Shown here piece after piece: positions 32,720 through 43,975 of a stretch of 64,000 bases of DNA (positions are counted from its first letter, which is position 1; each line of letters opens with the position of its first letter). Below the pieces are notes generated by a model that had not been told where the DNA came from, ran no database searches, and was given only the letters and a program-made list of their open reading frames with translations. Source of the DNA: Magnolia sinica (lineage: Eukaryota > Streptophyta > Magnoliopsida > Magnoliales > Magnoliaceae); NCBI RefSeq assembly GCF_029962835.1, contig NC_080590.1, positions 63,176,001 through 63,240,000 of the forward strand, in the 5' to 3' direction. A program made the position numbers and the translations under genes.

Positions 32720-34066
32720 TCCAAATGTCTCCCCAAGCTTGAATTGAATCCTAGCTACTCTCCCCCTATTCTCGTTTTTCTCCTCTCTTTTATAAGCAGG
32801 GAAGAGTCGGCTGGAGGGAGAGTCGGTTTCTTGCGTAAGACTGGAGTCGGTGTGGAATAACTCTTTACGCACAGCAGTCTAGAATTGGAAGTCGGGAGCA
32901 TGTATAACCATTACGCAATCAAAATCAGAGCCTCCCAACTCCCATTTTCCTTGCATTTTGTCCGTAAAATCAACATCTCCAGGGACGTTTTTGAATGAGC
33001 TACATGATGAACGGATCAGATCTTCCATCCGATCATGGCCATGATCGTGCAATGGCCAAAAACATCGTCCAACGTCCGGTCGCTAAAACAAGGATCGCGC
33101 ACTGATCGCGCTGTGACGTTGGTGGTGCCCACTTCCTTGTTATTTCGATGAATCCAAGCCATCCATTGGATGTAGGATGAAATTTAGGTCGAGAAAGGAT
33201 GGTTTTTACTATCTGTTGATGCGGCCCACTTGATTTCACTTCTTGCCATCCATTCCGCTTTTGAACGGTTGAAAAACCAATATTCATTGTCTTTTTCAAT
33301 TCTGTCACCTAAGCGTGGATGAGAAGGACCCAGGGAATCTGATAGATGGTCCGGATTGTCCTTTTGGATAATTTATGGGGCCCACAACTGCGAACCGACC
33401 ATCTCTTTTTGGACGCTATTAAAAAAAATGAAAGTTTCCGTTTTGGCTGCTGGAGTTGCGGGTCAAAGTCAGTTTGACCCGACTTTGACTACAGTGCACG
33501 GCTGATGCATGAGTGTAGTATGAACGCACTGTTCGGGTAAGGTCCACTGCAATGTTTCTAAGCAATCTAATCCATCCATTTAATTTGTCTCCCCATTTAA
33601 GGCGTTGAGTACAAAGTTAAGGCATATCCAAATTGTAGATGGGCCCCAAATTAATGGTTTAGGGGCTGATCTATCTATTGGTACACTTTCTTAGTGATCC
33701 AATGGCTGAAATTTAATATGTACAGTTAAATTATGGTCCTCATACCAGTATGAAGTTTTGAGATGAATGGATGGTGGAAACCCTGTGATCTTACATCTTG
33801 GGCAACTTTTGGGCCTCTTTGACATGAACGAGTTGATTTCAACGGATCTTTGTCATGTAAATCCATCAATCTTGGTCCTCTGGAGTCCGTCCCCTACTTT
33901 GGTGACTTCAGAACGTTAATTCCATGCTTTTAGTATCCTTTTTCAGTCTAAGCTCCTAATTACACCTTGCAACAAAAAACACGATTAAAGTATGACGTTA
34001 AGCACTATCATGTACGCAAAAGCATGAGATAATTAGTGTCTGATATGCAATAGTTGACCCTCATCA
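31921..34066 (-). repeat. Athila-B 5' LTR
   Basis: The LTR is TGATG...CATCA, 2146 bp, against 2150 bp for its partner. Most of the difference lies in the TC run and a few short indels. It touches the primer site on the left and the CTTAG target copy on the right. Confidence 0.95.
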
Positions 34067-34071
34067 CTTAG

Positions 34072-34440
34072 GCTAGCCAAATTTTCAACAGAAGATGTTA
34101 TTTAGCTTGAGCTTGAAGTTAGGGTGGCCAAGGAAGTTAGGCTAGCCAAATTTCATAGCAAAAACACTTATAAAAACCCATGATAAAGAATTTTTTAAAG
34201 CACCTATTCCTAAGGTCTTTCTAGGGTTATACCACCTGTGATATAGCAAATATCTGAGTCACCTTGTCTTGAACTTAGTCTTGAAATTTGACTTGAATAT
34301 GGTGACGATTTCTTTGAGAAGACGTGCCGATCTTATCTTGATTATAAGCCGATCTTGAGCTAATCTTCAAGTTCTACCTTGAAGTGCTTTTGTCTTACAA
34401 AATTTGACAACTATGTGTGTTTAACATAATAGTACTTACA
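34072..34440 (-). repeat. Copia-type LTR on minus strand, right part
   Basis: This continues 24689-25078 after Athila-B. It contains TTAGGCTAGCCAAATTT twice (from the 34067 junction and near 34139) and CCTAAGGTCTTTCTAGGGTTAT, the reverse complement of the start of the Copia fragment at 23336. It ends AGTACTTACA. I found no second LTR or internal region, so it may be a solo LTR. Confidence 0.65.
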
Positions 34441-34513
34441 TGGAGTAATTATCACCTTGGAGAAGACTGATCGACCTCATCACCTCCATTCCTACGTCAA
34501 TTGGTATCAGAGC
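34441..34513 (+). promoter_or_regulatory. Gypsy-C LTR end and primer binding site
   Basis: TGGTATCAGAGC at 34502-34513 is an initiator-Met primer site. The preceding 59 bp, ending ACGTCA, would be the tail of the Gypsy-C 5' LTR; the rest of that LTR should lie left of the Copia LTR but I cannot recognise it. Confidence 0.7.
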
Positions 34514-34982
34514 GAAGATTCCTCTTTGGGCCGATGGTAAATAATGAAGAAATGGACTAAAATCCCATGGACGATGATCTGAGGATTCATTATCTTTTGG
34601 AAGGAATGGAAGTTTTCCACTTGAAGAGTTAGTTGACCGTGTAAGATTTGTAGGCAACCCTCGATTGTCGTACATATACACTAATTCTGCCCCGAGCCCA
34701 AGGCAATGCTCAGCCACCTGTGGTTGTTGTACGACATTACCCAGATTTTCATAGGGCACTACCAGTAGTGAATTGTAGGGCTACCCCTTTTGAGTCGAGC
34801 TCTAGCGATGAGGACATCAGTGATGGATTTCCCGACGACTAGTCCATGGAGGCGATCAACTAGATCATGCTAAAAGAGACTATCAAGGTAAGGACGAACT
34901 TCTCAGTTTTAATAGCTTATTATATATAGAAGATTTCTTCATTTGGTTAGCTAGAGTAGAATGATATTTTGATTACATGACG
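34514..34982 (+). pseudogene. Gypsy-C gag, first piece (broken)
   Basis: A possible start is the ATG at 34531. Stops are frequent, but the end of the piece reads EDFFIWLARVE-like sequence in overlapping frames, the beginning of the capsid domain in Gypsy gag. It is cut at 34982 by the Tekay-like element and continues at 46393 with VPEHKKVKLVAFKLN, one base out of frame. Confidence 0.65.
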
Positions 34983-37900
34983 TGTCATGCCCCAAACTCG
35001 GAAATCAGGCTCACAAAATTCCCGAATGCCGAATTCGGCGCCGACGGCCTCCGTAGAACCCCATTCTCGACTCCCAATGCCCATTCGCCAGGTTCCGATC
35101 CTGGGATGCTATGAGGATTTTCAACATCAGTTTGATTCGTAATAAGCATAACCAAAGGCATAACCTACAAACAACAACCAAAAACTCCATCATATTTCTA
35201 CTATGATTAAAAACTTTACAAGTACAATGAGCATAAAGGGAAATACAATGAAGATGAACAAAACTCCAAAATAATCTGCCACGTGCTCAAGCCTCAGCGC
35301 TGCTGCGATCCAACGTCACCTGCACGCAACGGTCGTTCATAAGCTTATAGAAAGCTTAGAGGGTGGTGAAAGTATGTGCTCAAGGTGGTAATGCAGTTAT
35401 GCAGTATCAGAGTAACGCGGAACATGCTGATGAAAGCCAAGAATACCATAGCCATACCAAGGCCATGCGGTGCAAAGCATGAATGATGTCGGCCATACCA
35501 AGGCCATGAAATGAGAAATGCAACTCAAGCATACAAATCCTCATCTAAGTCCACATATCAATACAGCTAAAAATCTGGAATATCACCGGGGTCTACTACA
35601 CTCCAAGCCAGATTGCCGCCCCATCGCGCGCAATAAGGTGAGTGAAAAAGACCTCACTATCCGCCTGCCAATATCGGGCTCGGCTTGTCAATAGCGGACC
35701 CATTCCTCGAGCTCGAGCTGGTCAGACTCAGCCTAGCATTGCCCCCTACTCTCGGGTGAGTAAGGCTGCACCCCCTTCCAACCGACCATGACACAGTGGA
35801 AAGCGCAACCGTCTGGTAATCGGCACTCAGCGCTCATGCACCTACTCAGTCTAGACGTTGGAGCAACCTCTTGGTACCATAAGGGTTTAGGGACTTTCAC
35901 CCAGGGATATCTATAGCACCCCATGTAGAACAATATTTTCGGTATCCAATCCTGCCAACCACGATACGTTAGTGGAGGCTACGGCCCTGATGTCGCTAGG
36001 GCGTACAGTAACCATATCACACAATGTGAATGCATGAATCATACTATCCAGTCATACAGCAATCATGCGCGCATCATGCGCTCATGTAGGGCAACACCCC
36101 CTATCCAGGAGCCCCTAAACAATCTGCCTGAAGGCATATGCTATGATCAGTCACTTCTCATATCAAGCATACATATTATGCGTATGATCATGAGTTATAG
36201 AGCTATACTACACATGCTATAAAGTAATGCATTATCCTTACAACGCAGATGGCCTAAACGGCCTACACACAACGAGTACAGGCCTATCAATGGGACCTAA
36301 GGAGAGTCGTAATGTAATGTGGACGTTTAACCAACATATTTAAACGTGCAATGTAGAGGTCAAACCAACATTGCTCCCAAGGCACGACTGTCATAAATAT
36401 CATTACATAAACCATGTTGGGATCACACATTGCAATGGACCTTAGGTACATCCCATTGGGCCTAAAATACATCAAATGGGCCAAATCACATGGGCCTTAT
36501 ATTCATCAAGTGGGCCACATCAATGGGCCGCACCAATGGGCCTTATGTACATTGCAATGGGCCATAACCCGTGGGCCTTAGAATACATCAAATGGGCCTA
36601 ATCTCATGGGTCTTATGTGTATCATATGGGCCACCTCAATTGGGCCCCATATGTACATCAAATGGGCCTCAATCCATAGGCCCCAATACATCTAATGGGC
36701 CTTAACCCATGGGCCCCTAATACCTCAAATGGGCCTCAACCCATGGGTCGCAATTACATCTAATGGACCTTAACCCATGGGCCTTACATATGCTGAGGTG
36801 GGGTCCACTTGGACTATGGATCTGGCTCATTCCCCATCCCCTGATATAAAATGAGCCTTTAAAATGGTTGGGTGGATGGGATGCAGCACATGCATCAGGG
36901 TGGGTCCCACTGTCATTGGACAGTGTGCATAAAACACATGCATCACCGTGGGCTCCACTGTCCGCTGGACGGTGTGAATAAAACGTATACATCTGGAGGG
37001 TCCCACCGTCCACAGCCGTGGACGGTGTAGCAATACTTACAGCAATGGTGGGTTCCACATGTATGGCCCACCATAATGTTTTTCCCCACCATCCAACCTG
37101 TTGACAAGATCACATGGGCCTGTGTGAGAGGAAAAACACAAATTTCATGTTGGTCCAAAACTTCTGTGGCCCACAAAATAGTTTCAATGGCAGAAATTCA
37201 ATACCACTTTTTCCTGCAGTGTGGGCCACCTGAGCTGCCGATGGAGTTGAAATTTGGAGGGGGCCCATTGCTAGGAGTGGCCCACCTCATGAACGGGTTG
37301 GATGATAAATAAACATCAAGGTGGGGCCCACGGCTAGAGCCGTGGGTCGCTGTCCGTCCGCCCATCCGCCTGGGCGCTGGTGTGCAGGCAGCACCTACTG
37401 CCTTTCTGACAGCAGCAGCAGCAGCTGCTGCATCTCTTCTTCTTCTTCTTTTTTATTTTCTGTGGTATTTCACATGTGGGGCCCGCATTAAGTAAATCCA
37501 CCCCAGCCATTGGTCTCTACAGACTGTGACAAGTCCATCGAGCCCAATATTGGACATGTCTTGGCGCGTAAGAAATTTTAAGCAATTTTGGAAGGTGAAA
37601 ATTACCGTTTTTAACGCTATGGCCCACCAGATACTCAGACCAACCTCATTTCTCGGCTCAACGCCTAAAATAGTCTGAGGAAAAGAATGGACGGCGTGGA
37701 TTGAACACATGCATCAAGGTGGGGCCTACATGAATGGACCACCCCATTTGGAAACAAGCAAACATTTTATTTTATTTTTTTAACCAGTGACGTCTAGCGT
37801 CCCTGGACACTGCACATGCATGGAGGCTTTGCTCAAGTGGGCCACCTCGTGATGAATGGGGTGTGTACAACACATAAAAGGTGGGCCCCACTTCTAGATA

Positions 37901-39043
37901 TTTTAGATAAAAAAATACATACCTCATGGAGGGGTCCATTCAAGTGGGCCACACAACCATATCATAACCTCATAAAGAAAATGAAATAGAGAGGGAGAGA
38001 GAGAGAGAGATAAAGAGTAGGACGCGTGATGGAGGGACCCCGGCACTATGGGCCCTCCCTTGCACTAAATCATACATCAAGTGGGTCCCATTACACATGG
38101 GCTCATTAAATCAAAATCCAACGGTGGAGATCCCTTCTCCACTAAATTAAACGGTCTAGATGACCCTAAGTATGCAAGGAAAATAAACATCATGATGGGG
38201 TCCATGGAGAATGGCCCCATCATGGAATGATCATGATGATCCAAGTGGGTCATCGGCCACATCTTAGGGTTCAAAGTCAGATCCAAACCATTAATTGGTT
38301 TGCCTCACTTGGGCCATCTTAAAAACATTAAAACTACCCTATCAAAGCACCCACCGCTTGATCTTCTTGCTCCCTTGGCTTCCTTAACTCCTTAGCTTCG
38401 ATTCCAATGAAGGAGATGAGGTTTGGATGGTTGAGATGGGAGATGAGAGGGTGGGAAAGTGGGCCACCTTTGTTTCTTAGGAAAACTTGGAGAGGCTTAT
38501 ACGTATGGACTTTCTCTTGCTTGGGAAAGTTTGAAAACGAGAGAGAGACTTGTAAAGGGAGAGAGAGAGTGATGGGTGATGGAGTGATGGATGTGGTGGG
38601 TGATGGGTGTAAGGGACTTTTTTGACTTTTGTGACTAATGGTGTAAGAGAAGTATGGCTTGTGTAAGAACTTTTTGACTTTGGGGCTTGCTTAGGAAAGG
38701 GTAAAAGGTGATGTGTACTTGACATGATGGGATGGATTGATTGATTGATGTGACATCTCGTAGAGATTCTCTCAGACTTTGCAACGCGCAGCGTTTTACT
38801 CACACCGAACGCTGGCCCACATCTCCCAACCAGGGTATCGCCTCGGCACGCAAGTCGTGGCATCGGAACCGCGGTGATGGCGCGGTTGCTATGGTACAAG
38901 TCTTGGGTTGAGTCGACTCGGGTTGACCACATGAGAATCAAGGTCGCGTGCAAATACTGGTTAAGGGTCAAAGGTTTCTGAAATTTGACTGGGAAGACCG
39001 CGGAAGTCTATGGAATGGTACGGTCTGGGATACGGGGCTTACA
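34983..39043 (-). repeat. Tekay-like 3' LTR (full length, 4.06 kb)
   Basis: The LTR runs TGTCATGCCCCAAACTC...GGGGCTTACA in + orientation. It contains a long array of GGCCCA/TGGGCC motifs (36425-36790), a run of GGTGGGGCCC-type phrases, a CAGCAG...TCTTCTTC stretch near 37410-37450, and GAGAGA near 37990-38015. The partner LTR lacks 35780-37420. Frames of 60-164 codons inside (for example 38477-38971) are LTR sequence, not genes. Confidence 0.93.
36425..36790. repeat. Array of TGGGCC/GGCCCA motifs, imperfect units of about 30-38 bp
   Basis: Roughly seventeen units of the type TACATCAAATGGGCCT and AACCCATGGGCCTTA follow each other. TGGGCC matches the plant 'site II' promoter element known to be bound by TCP factors. 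The units are degenerate, so this is an old tandem array. Function is not shown. Confidence 0.7.
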
Positions 39044-39056
39044 GCTCTCCCCTCCT
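39044..39056 (-). promoter_or_regulatory. Tekay-like polypurine tract
   Basis: The minus strand reads AGGAGGGGAGAGC immediately before the 3' LTR, in the position of the plus-strand primer. Confidence 0.85.
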
Positions 39057-39079
39057 AATAAAAATTTCATCCTCAAAAT

Positions 39080-40434
39080 TTATACAATCAACGCAACTAA
39101 AGCATAACTCACAAGGAAGAAGAAACATGACATCATCATATAAAACCAGAGATAACATATAAAATACAACACATGATCAATCATCAAAAAGATGGGGATA
39201 ATGTTCTCGAATCTCAGCCTCGGCTCCCAAGAAGCCTCCTCAACAGAATGGTGACCCCACTGAACCTTCACCTACGGAATAATTTTGGTCCAGAGGACCT
39301 GCTCCTTCCGATCAAGGATACGGACTGGCTGCTCAATGTAAGAAGCGTCCTCACGAACCTCTAACAGCTGCCAATCGATAACAGGAACGATGTCTGACCC
39401 ACACTTCCTCAACATGGAGACATGAAAAATGTTGTGGACGCCTGACAACTGAGATGACAAGGCAAGCCGATAGGCCACGGCGCCAACACGCCCAGTGATC
39501 TCAAAAGGTCCTATGAATCTCGGGGCAAGTTTGCCCTTCACTCCAAATAGCATTACGCCCTTCATGGGTGAGACCTTGAGATACACATGGTCCCCTACAT
39601 CAAACTCCAAGGGACGGTGCCGATGATCAGCAAAACTCTTCTGCCTGCTCTGAGCTGTGCGCATCCTCTACTTGATGATATCAATAGCCTCTGACGTCTC
39701 CTGCACAAGCTCGGGACCTAGGAGACGATGCTCTCCAACCTCGGTCCAATAACTCGGTGATCTGCATAGTCTGTCATATAGTACCTCAAAAGGAGCCATG
39801 CCAATGGTCGCCTGATAACTGTTATTGTATGCGAACTCAGCCAATCACAGATGCTCATCCCAACTACCCCCAAAATCAATCGCGCAGGCCCGAAGCATAT
39901 CCTCAAGGATCTGGTTAACCCTCTCAGTGTAGCCATCGGTCTGCGAATGGTACACAGTGCTGAGCTATAAATCAAAACCCATCGCTCTCTGGAAGCTCCC
40001 CCAAAACTGAGATGTGAACCTCGGGTCTCGGTCAGAAATGATGGAGACTGGAATGCCATGCAGTCTCACAATATCCTTGATGAATAATCTCGCAAGCCAG
40101 TCCAAAGGCCAAGTAGCACGTATCGCAATAAAGTGTGCCGACTTCGTCAGACGATCCACAACAACCCAGATGGCGTCATGACCACGCTGAGTCCTCGGCA
40201 AACCCATAATGAAATCTGTCAACATGTGCTCCCACTTCCACATCGGGACATTCAACAGCTGCAATAAACCAGGGGGTCTCTGATGATCGACCTTGACACG
40301 TTGGCATGTGTCACACTCGGTCACAAAACTGGCGATCTGGCACTTCATCCCCGCCTAAAAATACTATCGCCTCATATCGTGGTACATCTTCGTCAAGCCA
40401 GGGTGGATAGAAAACTGCGATCGATGTGCCTCGG
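39080..40434 (-). pseudogene. Tekay-like integrase with C-terminal chromodomain (broken)
   Basis: Reading leftward, the zinc-binding end has ECDTCQRVKVDHQRPPGLLQ near 40270-40320. The catalytic core has MLTDFIMGLPRTQRGHDAIW (first Asp), SIISDRDPRFTSQFWG (second Asp), and after a stop and frame change near 39965 TDGYTERVNQILEDMLRA (Glu). The C-terminal domain has FDVGDHVYLKVSPMKGV and APRFIGPFEITGRVG. After a stop near 39270, VKVQWGHHSVEEASWEP is the core of a chromodomain that ends pol. Chromodomains of this class are thought to guide integration to marked chromatin. Stops near 40440, 39965, 39717, 39667 and 39272 break the frame. Confidence 0.9.
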
Positions 40435-42250
40435 TCATAAGATCTCTACGTAACTCAGGAATATCCGGGACACATAATCGGCCTCTGAAGCGAAGTCCAC
40501 CGTCAAACCAATCTGCCAATCTGCTTGACTCTCAGATGCTGCCTCTGCTTGGTAATCCTGTAACAACTCGTCTGCCTGCTGAGCCTCGATCACCCTTGTG
40601 ACAAGAGAGGGTTGAATCGACAGGCTCGATAACTGCACAATAGAAGACTACAAGCCAAACTCAAAGTCGTACTCTGCTATATCCTCGAGCATCCTCCACT
40701 CCTGAATCATCATATGTGCCACCAGGCCGCGTGGCTGATGGCTGAGGGCATCTGCTACCACATTCGGCTTGCCCAGGTGGTACTGGAGATCGAAATCATA
40801 GTCCTTCAGGAGCTCCATCCAGCGTCTCTGCCTCATGTTCAGCTCAAACTGCGAGAAGAGGTACTTCAAGCTCTTGTGGTCGAAGAGAGCTCGAACCTGA
40901 CCCCATAAAGATAGTGTCTCCACACCTTCAATGCAAAGACAACTGCAGCCAACTCTAAATCATGCATGGGGTAGTTCAGCTCATGGATCTTGAGCTGACG
41001 AGATGCGAAGGCCACTGGTCTCCCATGCTGCATCAGGACAGCACCCAAACCAATATGCGAGGCATCAGTAAATATAATAAATTCGTCACTCTCAGAGAGA
41101 AGAGTGAGGACAGAAGCGGACGTCAGACAGTCCTTTAACTCTGTAAATGCTCTCTCACAGGTGTCACTCCAAATAAACTCTGCACCCTTCCAGGTCAACC
41201 TGGTCAACGGGGCTGCAATACGAGAGAAGCCCTCAATGAAACACCGGTAGTAGCCCGCTAAACCAAGGAAACTGCGGATCTCGGACGCAGTCGTGGGCTG
41301 GCCCCACTGACGCACTGCCTCAACCTTCGAGGGGCTCACTGCGACACCTTCCCTCATCACCATGTGACCGAGGAACTTCACCTCCCCCTGCCAAAATTCG
41401 TACTTCTTCAGCTTCGCATATAGCTAGTGTGCGCGGAGGGTCTGCAACGTAACCTCCAAATGCTGCTCATGCTCCTCACGGGTCCTTGAATAAAACAGAA
41501 TGTCGTTGATGAAGACTACAACAAACTGATCGAGATAAAGGCGAAAGACCTCGTTCATCAACTGCATGAACACTGCGGGCGCATTGGTCAGTCCGAAGGA
41601 CAAGACCTGAAACTCGAAATGACCATAACGCATCCTGAATGTTGTCTTCGGAATGTCCTCCTCTCGGACCTGAATCTGATGATAACTGGAACGCAAGTCA
41701 ATTTTTGAAAAGAACTGTGCACCCTGCAGCTGATCGAACAAATCATCAATCCTCGGGAGCGGGTACTTGTTCTTGATCGTGACCTTGTTAAGCTCACGGT
41801 AATCTACGCAGAGCCTCAACGTGTCATCCTTCTTCTTCACGAAGAGTACCGGTGCTCCCCACGGTGAACTGCTCGGACTGATAAAGCCCAACTCACACAA
41901 CTCGTCCAACTGCTTCTGCAGTTCCCACAACTCCAATGGTGTCATACGATACGGGGCCTTAAAAATAGGCGCGGTACCGAGCACGAGATCAATATGAAAC
42001 TCGGTGAGTCGGCGAGGCGGTAATTCCGGAATCTCCTGGAATACATCGAGAAAATCGTAAACCACAGGCAACTGGTCGATGCTCACCGCTATGAGCTCCT
42101 CTATGGAACATGACATCAAACAAGACAATGACTCTCCTCTAGGCTCAGCAATGAACTGGAATTGGGGCAAGCCAGGTATACAAAATGTGACTATCCTCGC
42201 GGAATAATCCAATATGGCGTGGTACTCAGCAAGCCAATCCATGCCCAAGA
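40435..42250 (-). pseudogene. Tekay-like reverse transcriptase and RNase H (broken)
   Basis: The RT starts after the protease in one 274-codon frame (42248-41424), with [53 protein letters not shown] (first Asp) and [20 protein letters not shown]. The catalytic FxDD box reads FIND, so the first Asp of the pair is Asn, which should abolish polymerase activity. After a stop near 41422 come the connection ([20 protein letters not shown]) and RNase H ([20 protein letters not shown]). A frameshift near 40900 leads to [20 protein letters not shown] and [13 protein letters not shown]. Confidence 0.92.
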
Positions 42251-42490
42251 TGACATCGAACTAGGACATTGGCAACGCAAACAGATCGGCAGGCAAAAAG
42301 GTATCCCCAACCAGAACGGAGCAAGGCGAGCAAAATTGGCCCAACACTACAGTCTTTCCCAAGGGAGTCGATACTGACAAACCCTCACGAGCAGACTCTA
42401 ATGGCAAACCAGTTAATCGGTAAAAACTCTCGGCCACAAAAGAATGCGATGCACTAGAATCAAACAACACACGTGCAATGCATATAAATA
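42251..42490 (-). pseudogene. Tekay-like aspartic protease
   Basis: The frame shows LFDSSASHSFVAESFYRLTG; the expected DSGAS active site reads DSSAS. The C-terminal flap end, [15 protein letters not shown], lies at about 42220-42265 after a stop at 42260. It would have cut the Gag-Pol polyprotein in the particle. The lost glycine makes activity doubtful. Confidence 0.85.
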
Positions 42491-43802
42491 CTAGAAGTAT
42501 ACCCTCAACGACTCCTCCAGATAACTGAAGATCTTGCTGGGCCGCGTAGATTCTAGCCTGAGCTGGCTGGGGAGGTGCCTGTCCCCTCTGAACGTGTTGC
42601 TGCTGCTGCTGTCGCTGAGGCGGTCGAAACTGCTGCCTCTTCTGTTGCGGCCTCGGAGGCTGGTGCTGATGCTGCTGTTGAGGTGGCCTTGGTGGTGAGG
42701 GCTGCTGTCACTGCTGCTGTGGGGGTCTCTGCTGCTACTACGATGGTGGAGGCTACTGTGGACCTCTCTACTACTGCTGCTACTACTGGGGGCATGGACA
42801 CTCCCACATACGATGCCCAGTCGCACCACACCTAAAACAAGAGCCGGTGAACTGCCTCAGAGGTGATGCTGGAGGTGCTGCTGGCTCTCGGAAGGCTAGG
42901 CGACCTGTGTGCCTCTGCTATGGTCGACCCTGTTAAAAATCACTGGAAGGAGCCTACCTCTTCCGGTCTCTCCTCTAACCGCGATCAGACTGAGAACCGT
43001 CTCACTCAGCCTCAAAAATCTGGGCCTTCCGTACCACTCCCTCGAAAGTCGGGAGCTCATACCCAATAACACGGCTTCGAAGACCGTAACGCAAGCCACC
43101 CTCAAATCGGCGGGCTCTCCACTCCTCATCATCCACCAGGTATGGTGTAAATCTGGATAGTGCTATAAAACGAGCGGCATACTGAGCCACTGTCATATTG
43201 CCCTGCACCAAGGCCTCAAACTCTAACGCTCGCTGTTGTCGGATGTGATCAGGAAAATACTATCAGTCAAACTGATCCACAAAATCCTCCCAAGTCCAGA
43301 CAAAATTAGCGCCTGCTGCTCAGGAGACTGACGCCCACCAGTGCTCAGCCTCACCATGGAGGAGAAATACGGCTAATCGGACTCGCCGCTCAGTCGTGCA
43401 TCCCATCGTCTCAAATATCTTCTCCACATCGACGCACCACCTCTCAGCTACGGTCGGGTCTGGCTCACCCTGGAAATGCGAGGGATCGAGTCGTTGAAAC
43501 TCACGAAGGAGGGCACTCGCGCGCTCCTGCTCTACCTGGGCTGGTGAAACAACCGGGTGTCTGCTATACCCCTGAAGCGCGGCCGTCACAGCCTGCAGCA
43601 TCTACTGTAACTGGGAGGCACTCACGGATACGGTTGGATCTACACTGGTCTCTAGTGGAGGAGCTGCATCCATAGGCTGGGCAGTAGGAATCTCTGGTGG
43701 TGGAGCAGGGATCGTAGGTGGTAGTGCAGGAGCGGCAGGTGGTGGAGCCGGAGTCTCAGGTGGTGGTGCGGGAGTCGATCTGGTCACTCTTCTGCGTGGC
43801 AT
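42491..43802 (-). pseudogene. Tekay-like gag with zinc knuckle (broken)
   Basis: The start is MPRRRVTRSTPAPPPETPAP (ATG at 43802), with a Pro/Ala repeat from 43640 to 43780. The capsid domain has FQGEPDPTVAERWCVDVEKI, RVRLAVFLLHGEAEHWW (near 43330-43380), NMTVAQYAARFIALSRFTPY and FEGGLRYGLRSRVIGYELPT. The CCHC knuckle CFRCGATGHRMWEC is near 42790-42830. A CAG/CTG-rich stretch (42590-42790) encodes Gln/Ser-rich repeats in different frames. Stops near 43602, 43319, 43262 and 42992 interrupt it. The alanine-rich frame on the other strand (42575-42835) is its shadow. Confidence 0.88.
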
Positions 43803-43975
43803 GTCCTATAGGAAAGAGTGAAGGTGCCTATCAACTTAAAGGCTCGCGAAGGCATGCACGTTAATGGTGGGTAATAAAAGATCACTAGGCTATCCGAACT
43901 TAGGACTTAATCATTCATAGCAGACATGTAATGTTGTTCTTGGTTATTCCTGAGTTATGCTCTGATACCAACTTC
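43803..43975 (-). promoter_or_regulatory. Tekay-like leader and primer binding site (initiator Met tRNA)
   Basis: The minus strand reads TGGTATCAGAGC at 43959-43970, five bases inside the 5' LTR. The leader to the gag ATG is only about 160 bp. Confidence 0.9.

Larger units (their letters stand above)
25079..34066 (-). mobile_element. Athila-B: non-autonomous Athila-like Gypsy element
   Basis: Two full LTRs (25079-27228 and 31921-34066) flank a 4.7 kb internal region, with perfect CTTAG duplications at 25074-25078 and 34067-34071. On the minus strand there are a tRNA-Asp primer site, an open gag, a broken protease, the start of RT, then the very end of pol, the 3' untranslated region and a polypurine tract. 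The RT catalytic part, RNase H and nearly all of integrase are absent, so it depends on another element for mobility. It inserted into a Copia LTR. Confidence 0.93.

Noticed and set aside
38477..38971. 164-codon minus-strand frame in the Tekay-like 3' LTR, with a shorter version at 45657-46100
   Set aside because: Lies wholly in LTR sequence, differs in frame between the two LTR copies, and shows no domain.
42575..42835. 86-codon Ala/Val-rich plus-strand frame
   Set aside because: It is the antisense shadow of the CAG/CTG-rich Gln/Ser segment of the Tekay-like gag.
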